Positions 20,845 through 24,132 of a stretch of DNA of 24,132 nt are shown here, in pieces (position 1 is the first letter of the stretch; each line of letters opens with the position of its first letter). The notes beneath the pieces are model-generated. The model was not told the DNA's origin, ran no database searches, and saw nothing but the letters and a program-made list of their open reading frames with translations. Both the position numbers and the translations under genes were made by a program. Source of the stretch: a virus; IMG/VR virus record IMGVR_UViG_3300044733_002328, positions 1 through 24,132 of that record; one strand, given 5' to 3'.

Positions 20845-21149
20845 TGAAAATACTATTAACAGAAAAACAGGCCGATAGAATATTCAACGAAAAGATTGAA
20901 TGCGAAAAGTGCGAACACTCTTGGAAAAAAGAAAATGATGACAAACATCCATTTCTTTGTCATGATTGTGGGTGGGACCAAAAAAAAGGTCTTTACGATA
21001 AAGAAAACTTATTTAAGTTTTGGAAAGGAAAATTATCTAAAGAACCAATTGAAGAAAAGTGGTCTGAAAAATATAAAAGATCAATCAACTGTAATAACCC
21101 AAAAGGTTTTAGTCAAAAGGCTCATTGTCAAGGGAGAAAGAAAAAATAA
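20844..21149 (+). CDS. Leader-peptide zinc-ribbon protein with GFSQKAHC tail
   Basis: The product has 101 residues. The leader is MKILLTEKQADRIFNE, one residue longer and more diverged (F-N-E). A zinc ribbon follows: C20-x-x-C23-E-H-S-W and P-F-L-C39-H-D-C42-G-W-D. The C-terminus N-C83-N-N-P-K-G-F-S-Q-K-A-H-C95-Q-G-R-K-K-K is a tail I recall from unrelated proteins of large phages, and its two cysteines with His94 might bind metal. Role unknown; the tail may be a second targeting or docking signal. It overlaps the preceding stop by one base and ends just before the sugar cluster. Confidence 0.8.
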   Translation: MKILLTEKQADRIFNEKIECEKCEHSWKKENDDKHPFLCHDCGWDQKKGLYDKENLFKFWKGKLSKEPIEEKWSEKYKRSINCNNPKGFSQKAHCQGRKKK

Positions 21150-21150
21150 A

Positions 21151-21936
21151 ATGGAGTTTAAACAAGTTAAAATTTCTTCTAATTTATCAGAATTTTTTTC
21201 TGATAATTTCAAAAAAAAATGGAATTTAGTTGATTATTACGATACTAATAAACCGGCAATTTTTTTTGGTTTATACACAAATACAGATAGATTGTTTTTG
21301 CAAAATCATAAAGGAAAAAGTTTGGTAATTTGGGGAGGTTCTGACTTAGATAGACCAAAATCTTTAAGTTTAGTTAAAAACTTAGTAGATATTGGTTCAT
21401 GCTATACTTGGGTTTATCCAGGTTTTTTTTCGGAAGTATTAAGTAAATACAAAATAAAACATAAAAAAATTTTTGTTCCTATAAAAAACTATGACGAGTT
21501 CCAACCAATTGAATGTGGGGATAAAATTTACGTTTATAAAGGAATTTTAGGCAACAGAAAAGATTATTTTAAATGGGACGAGGTAATCCAACCAATAATA
21601 AACCATTTTGGTAAAGATAATATTTTGTATACTCAAAACGAAACAATTGAAACTTTAAAAAATAAATTTTATAAAAATTCTTTTGTGTATATTAAACCAA
21701 ATGAAAAAGGTGGTTGTACTACCATGTTCGAAATGGCTTATATGGGAAGAAAAACAATAGGTTTAGGGTTTGAAAACTGTGAATTTTTTTCTACCTATAA
21801 AAACACTAACAACCTAATCCAACAAATCGAAGATGAATCAAAAAAAATTGGTAAAATAAATTATAAAACTTCAGAGTCTATAAAAAATACCTTTATTTCG
21901 GATAATTCTTGGTTATACTCTAACTATTATGAATAA
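21151..21936 (+). CDS. GT4-like glycosyltransferase, GT-B fold
   Basis: From ATG 21151 the product has 261 residues. The frame is open farther upstream, but that part lies over the zinc-ribbon gene and is not used. Motifs of the GT-B type are S-L-V-I-W-G-G-S-D-L-D-R (about 58-69), an acceptor-side R-K-D-Y-F-K-W, then the donor loop Y-I-K-P-N-E-K-G-G-C-T-T-M-F-E-M-A-Y-M-G-R-K-T-I-G (about 182-206), where the second Glu contacts the nucleotide sugar in GT4 enzymes. It is shorter than the usual 350-400 residues, so the N-terminal domain is reduced. First gene of the sugar cluster, one base after the leader cassette. Confidence 0.75.
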   Translation: MEFKQVKISSNLSEFFSDNFKKKWNLVDYYDTNKPAIFFGLYTNTDRLFLQNHKGKSLVIWGGSDLDRPKSLSLVKNLVDIGSCYTWVYPGFFSEVLSKYKIKHKKIFVPIKNYDEFQPIECGDKIYVYKGILGNRKDYFKWDEVIQPIINHFGKDNILYTQNETIETLKNKFYKNSFVYIKPNEKGGCTTMFEMAYMGRKTIGLGFENCEFFSTYKNTNNLIQQIEDESKKIGKINYKTSESIKNTFISDNSWLYSNYYE

Positions 21937-22693
21937 TGTTTTTTGTGAGGATTTCCGAGTAGGTAAAAATACTTTTATTTCACCTAAGGCAACTATAAAA
22001 GGAATAAATGGTAATGCAAAAAAAATAACAATAGGTGATAATACTTATATCGGCGACAATGTTCAAATAATAATTGATGAATTAGAAATTGGTGATTATT
22101 GTAAAATACACCATCACACAAATATTCATGGTTATTTACCTATGAAAATAGGACATAACGCATGGATTGGACAAGGTTGTATAATTGATTCTATAGGTGG
22201 AGTTACTATTGGAAACAATTGTGGTATTGGTGCCTATTCTCAATTGTGGAGTCATATTAAGTATGGGGATCCTTTAATTGGTTGTAACTACAACGATAAT
22301 AAACCTTTGACAATTGGGAATGATGTTTGGTTTGTTGGTCATTGTATTGTTTCACCAATACACGCAAAAGATAGATCAATGGCCTTGGTTGGTAGTGTAA
22401 TAACAAAAGATATGGAAACAGATCAAGTTTACGCCGGAAGTCCTGCAAAAAATATAACTTCTAAAGTTAAACCACAATTTACCGACATAACTTTACAGGA
22501 GAAATGGGATTTAATAAAAAAAATACCTAAAACTGATGATATTGAAATTGTTGAGTCAAATAGTGAAATTATTTGTAACAAAAAAAGTTATTTTAATATA
22601 AATGAAAGAACCTACACAAAAAAAAATACAGATACTGAAATTGCCTTTATGAAAAAGTTACAATCTCAATTAATAAAATTTGTACCAAAATAA
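21929..22693 (+). CDS. Hexapeptide-repeat acyltransferase
   Basis: The product has 254 residues. Residues 30-175 are a left-handed beta-helix of [I/V]-G-x-x repeats: I-T-I-G-D-N-T-Y-I-G-D-N, L-E-I-G-D-Y-C-K-I, M-K-I-G-H-N-A-W-I-G, V-T-I-G-N-N-C-G-I-G, L-T-I-G-N-D-V-W-F-V-G. It closes with V-I-T-K-D and the typical V-Y-A-G-S-P-A-K-N-I. Such enzymes transfer acetyl or other acyl groups, often to amino sugars. A donor is not shown. The C-terminal 75 residues are extra and Lys/Glu-rich. It overlaps the glycosyltransferase gene by eight bases. Confidence 0.88.
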   Translation: MNNVFCEDFRVGKNTFISPKATIKGINGNAKKITIGDNTYIGDNVQIIIDELEIGDYCKIHHHTNIHGYLPMKIGHNAWIGQGCIIDSIGGVTIGNNCGIGAYSQLWSHIKYGDPLIGCNYNDNKPLTIGNDVWFVGHCIVSPIHAKDRSMALVGSVITKDMETDQVYAGSPAKNITSKVKPQFTDITLQEKWDLIKKIPKTDDIEIVESNSEIICNKKSYFNINERTYTKKNTDTEIAFMKKLQSQLIKFVPK

Positions 22694-22698
22694 AAAAT

Positions 22699-23334
22699 AT
22701 GCCAATAAAAGAACATAACCCATACAAAATAGTAAAAATGTTTGAAGAAGAAATTGCTTCTTACACTGGTGCTAAATATGCAATATCTGTTGATAGTTGT
22801 ACAAATGCCTTATTTTTGATGTGTAAATATCATCAAGTTAAAGAAGTTACGATTCCCTCAAAAACATATTTATCTGTCCCTATGAGTATAATTAATGCTG
22901 GTGGTGAAGTTATTTTTGATAAAAGGGAAATTACAAATCATTGGAGCGGTTTATATCAATTAAAACCATATCCAATTTATGACTCAGCAAAAAGATTAAC
23001 ATCAAACATGTATATTCCTGGTTCTTATATGGGTTTATCTTTCCATATAAAAAAACAACTTGGTATTGGAAAAGGAGGTATGATACTAACGGACGATGAA
23101 GTGGCCGCAAAGTGGTTTAAAAAGGCAAGATATGAGGGTAGAAGTGAAAAGTTTTATAAAGAAGATAATATTGAAACAATTGGTTGGAATATGTATATGA
23201 CACCACAGGAAGCTGCTCATGGACTTTGCCTTTTACAAAATTATCCCGAAAACAATATAGATTTAAATGAAATAAATGGATATAGAGATCTAACTGATTT
23301 CCATATTTTTAAAGATTGTAAAGTAATTAAATAA
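22699..23334 (+). CDS. Compact DegT/DnrJ/StrS-type aminotransferase
   Basis: These PLP enzymes add an amino group to keto-sugars. The product has only 211 residues against the usual 370 or more. Seen are A-S-Y-T-G-A-K-Y-A-I-S-V-D-S-C-T-N-A-L near 20-40, V-T-I-P-S-K-T-Y near 51, Y-D-S-A-K-R-L (the Asp expected to hold the pyridine nitrogen), and S-F-H-I-K-K-Q-L-G-I-G-K-G-G-M-I-L-T-D-D, which has the Schiff-base lysine. The C-terminal small domain is mostly absent. The frame ends cleanly before the next gene, so this looks like a natural short form rather than decay. Confidence 0.85.
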   Translation: MPIKEHNPYKIVKMFEEEIASYTGAKYAISVDSCTNALFLMCKYHQVKEVTIPSKTYLSVPMSIINAGGEVIFDKREITNHWSGLYQLKPYPIYDSAKRLTSNMYIPGSYMGLSFHIKKQLGIGKGGMILTDDEVAAKWFKKARYEGRSEKFYKEDNIETIGWNMYMTPQEAAHGLCLLQNYPENNIDLNEINGYRDLTDFHIFKDCKVIK

Positions 23335-23335
23335 A

Positions 23336-24046
23336 ATGAAACATTCTGTAATTGTAACAGGATTCAATTGTGAGTTATATGCCGAAGAGTGTATTCGGTC
23401 AATTCTGAATCAAACATATGATAATTTTGAAATATTAATTTATAATGATGGGAGCGTTGATTCTACCAAAAAAGTTTTAGAGCAATTCAAATCAAATAAA
23501 AATATAAAAATATATAACAATGAAACAAATATGGGTGCATTATATGGTAGGTATAACTTAAATAAATTAGCACAAGGTGAAATTGTTTCTTTTGTTGGTT
23601 TAGATGATAAATTAAGTTTAGATGCTTTGGAAATAGTTACTAATTATTATACACCAGAAATAAAAATGACATACGGCAATTGGGTTGATATGGACACTAA
23701 TGTTGTTTTTGAAGTTGAAGAATACAGTGAAGAAACTTTTGAATTAAAATTATTTAGAAAAACAAAATGGAAAGCTACTGCTTTAAACACTTTTAGAAAA
23801 AGTTTGATTGATACGATACCTGAAACTATTTTAAAAATGGACGGTAATTTTTTTACAAATTGTACAGATTTGGCATACAGTTATCCATGTTTGGAACAGT
23901 GTTCAAAAAAAGAAGTGTCTGTAATAAAAGAACCAATTTATATTTATAGAAAAAATCACCCTAATACTACTTTAAAAAGACTAGGAAGAACAAATAAAAA
24001 TATGGTTAGAGAATATATATCTAAACAAAAAATTTTTAAAATTTAA
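23336..24046 (+). CDS. Family 2 glycosyltransferase, GT-A fold
   Basis: The product has 236 residues. The N-terminus is the GT2 nucleotide-binding core: S-V-I-V-T-G-F-N-C-E-L-Y-A-E-E-C-I-R-S-I-L-N-Q-T-Y, then F-E-I-L-I-Y-N-D-G-S-V-D-S-T, N-E-T-N-M-G-A, and the metal-binding G-L-D-D-K-L near 84-89 as DXD equivalent. The C-terminal part is A/T-rich and less typical. No membrane helix is seen, so it works in the cytoplasm. It follows the aminotransferase after one base. Confidence 0.9.
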   Translation: MKHSVIVTGFNCELYAEECIRSILNQTYDNFEILIYNDGSVDSTKKVLEQFKSNKNIKIYNNETNMGALYGRYNLNKLAQGEIVSFVGLDDKLSLDALEIVTNYYTPEIKMTYGNWVDMDTNVVFEVEEYSEETFELKLFRKTKWKATALNTFRKSLIDTIPETILKMDGNFFTNCTDLAYSYPCLEQCSKKEVSVIKEPIYIYRKNHPNTTLKRLGRTNKNMVREYISKQKIFKI

Positions 24047-24052
24047 TTCTCT

Positions 24053-24132
24053 ATGGGAAACCAAGTATTTGACTACTGCATCATAATCACCACTTTTGAT
24101 AGACAGTTGGCACTAAAAAACCTTTTAAAAAA
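24053..24132 (+). CDS. Start of another family 2 glycosyltransferase, cut by window end
   Basis: Only 26 codons are visible: MGNQVFDYCIIITTFDRQLA and a following K-N-L-L-K. The hydrophobic strand followed by T-T-F-D-R and a helix is the opening of a GT2 domain. It is six bases after the previous stop, so the sugar cluster continues beyond the window. Confidence 0.65.
   Translation, partial: MGNQVFDYCIIITTFDRQLALKNLLK

Noticed and set aside
20896-21150. Upstream extension of the glycosyltransferase frame
   Set aside because: It lies over the zinc-ribbon gene, whose Cys pattern and leader are convincing; the glycosyltransferase similarity begins only after ATG 21151, one base past that gene's stop.
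1-24132. tRNA genes, rRNA and CRISPR arrays
   Set aside because: Looked for cloverleaf-like gaps and regularly spaced repeats; intergenic gaps are too short and no spacer-repeat pattern was found.

Overview
The window reads as part of the genome of a large tailed bacteriophage whose host is probably in the Bacteroidota, most likely a flavobacterium. Phage evidence: small genes packed on one strand with ATGA and TAATG overlaps, an endolysin, a phage-type long thymidylate synthase, two free-standing GIY-YIG homing endonucleases, and many conserved phage proteins of unknown role (DUF551, DUF1653, DUF2452, DUF5856, DUF6878, DUF6915 and PcfJ types). Host evidence: low G+C, AT-rich start contexts almost without Shine-Dalgarno sequences, two promoters of the Bacteroidota form TTG-N20-TAnnTTTG, and a small lipoprotein of flavobacterial style. 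No tRNA, rRNA or CRISPR array was seen, and no stretch over 300 bases lacks a gene.

Layout. 1-1806: small genes (a cut-off hypothetical, a DUF551 protein followed by a large attC-like hairpin, a coupled run with a 35-residue membrane peptide, an Smr-domain protein), closed by a terminator that carries the next promoter in its loop. 1866-6055: a PcfJ-like protein and a chain of small hypotheticals. 6098-8935: thyA between two GIY-YIG endonucleases. 8948-12446: conserved phage hypotheticals, a P-loop kinase-like protein and the amidase endolysin. 12466-12802: a lipoprotein between two near-identical terminators. 12843-17465: DUF2452, an MPPED-like phosphoesterase, a ferritin-like DUF5856 protein, the only minus-strand gene (eight CxxCxGxG zinc motifs), and DUF6915 and DUF6878 proteins.

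17466-21149 is the most striking part. Seven consecutive genes encode different proteins that start with a short leader ending in [L/F]-x-E-[S/N/K]. In six of them the leader is close to MKIIISExQxxLLxES. One body looks like a PD-(D/E)XK nuclease, one is a zinc ribbon with a GFSQKAHC tail, and two are paralogues. The arrangement resembles the T4 capsid-targeting peptide, which is cut by the prohead protease after L/I-x-E. I infer a cassette of proteins packaged in the head and injected.

21151-24132 is a glycan cluster: a GT4-like glycosyltransferase, a hexapeptide acyltransferase, a compact DegT-type aminotransferase, a GT2 enzyme, and the start of a second GT2 enzyme cut by the window end. 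These could build and attach an amino or N-acylated sugar to virion or host surfaces.

Two transcription signals are visible: the host-type promoters above, and a recurrent phage motif, close to TATTTATAATAAA, lying 5-8 bases before several starts and also present in the right orientation before the single minus-strand gene.
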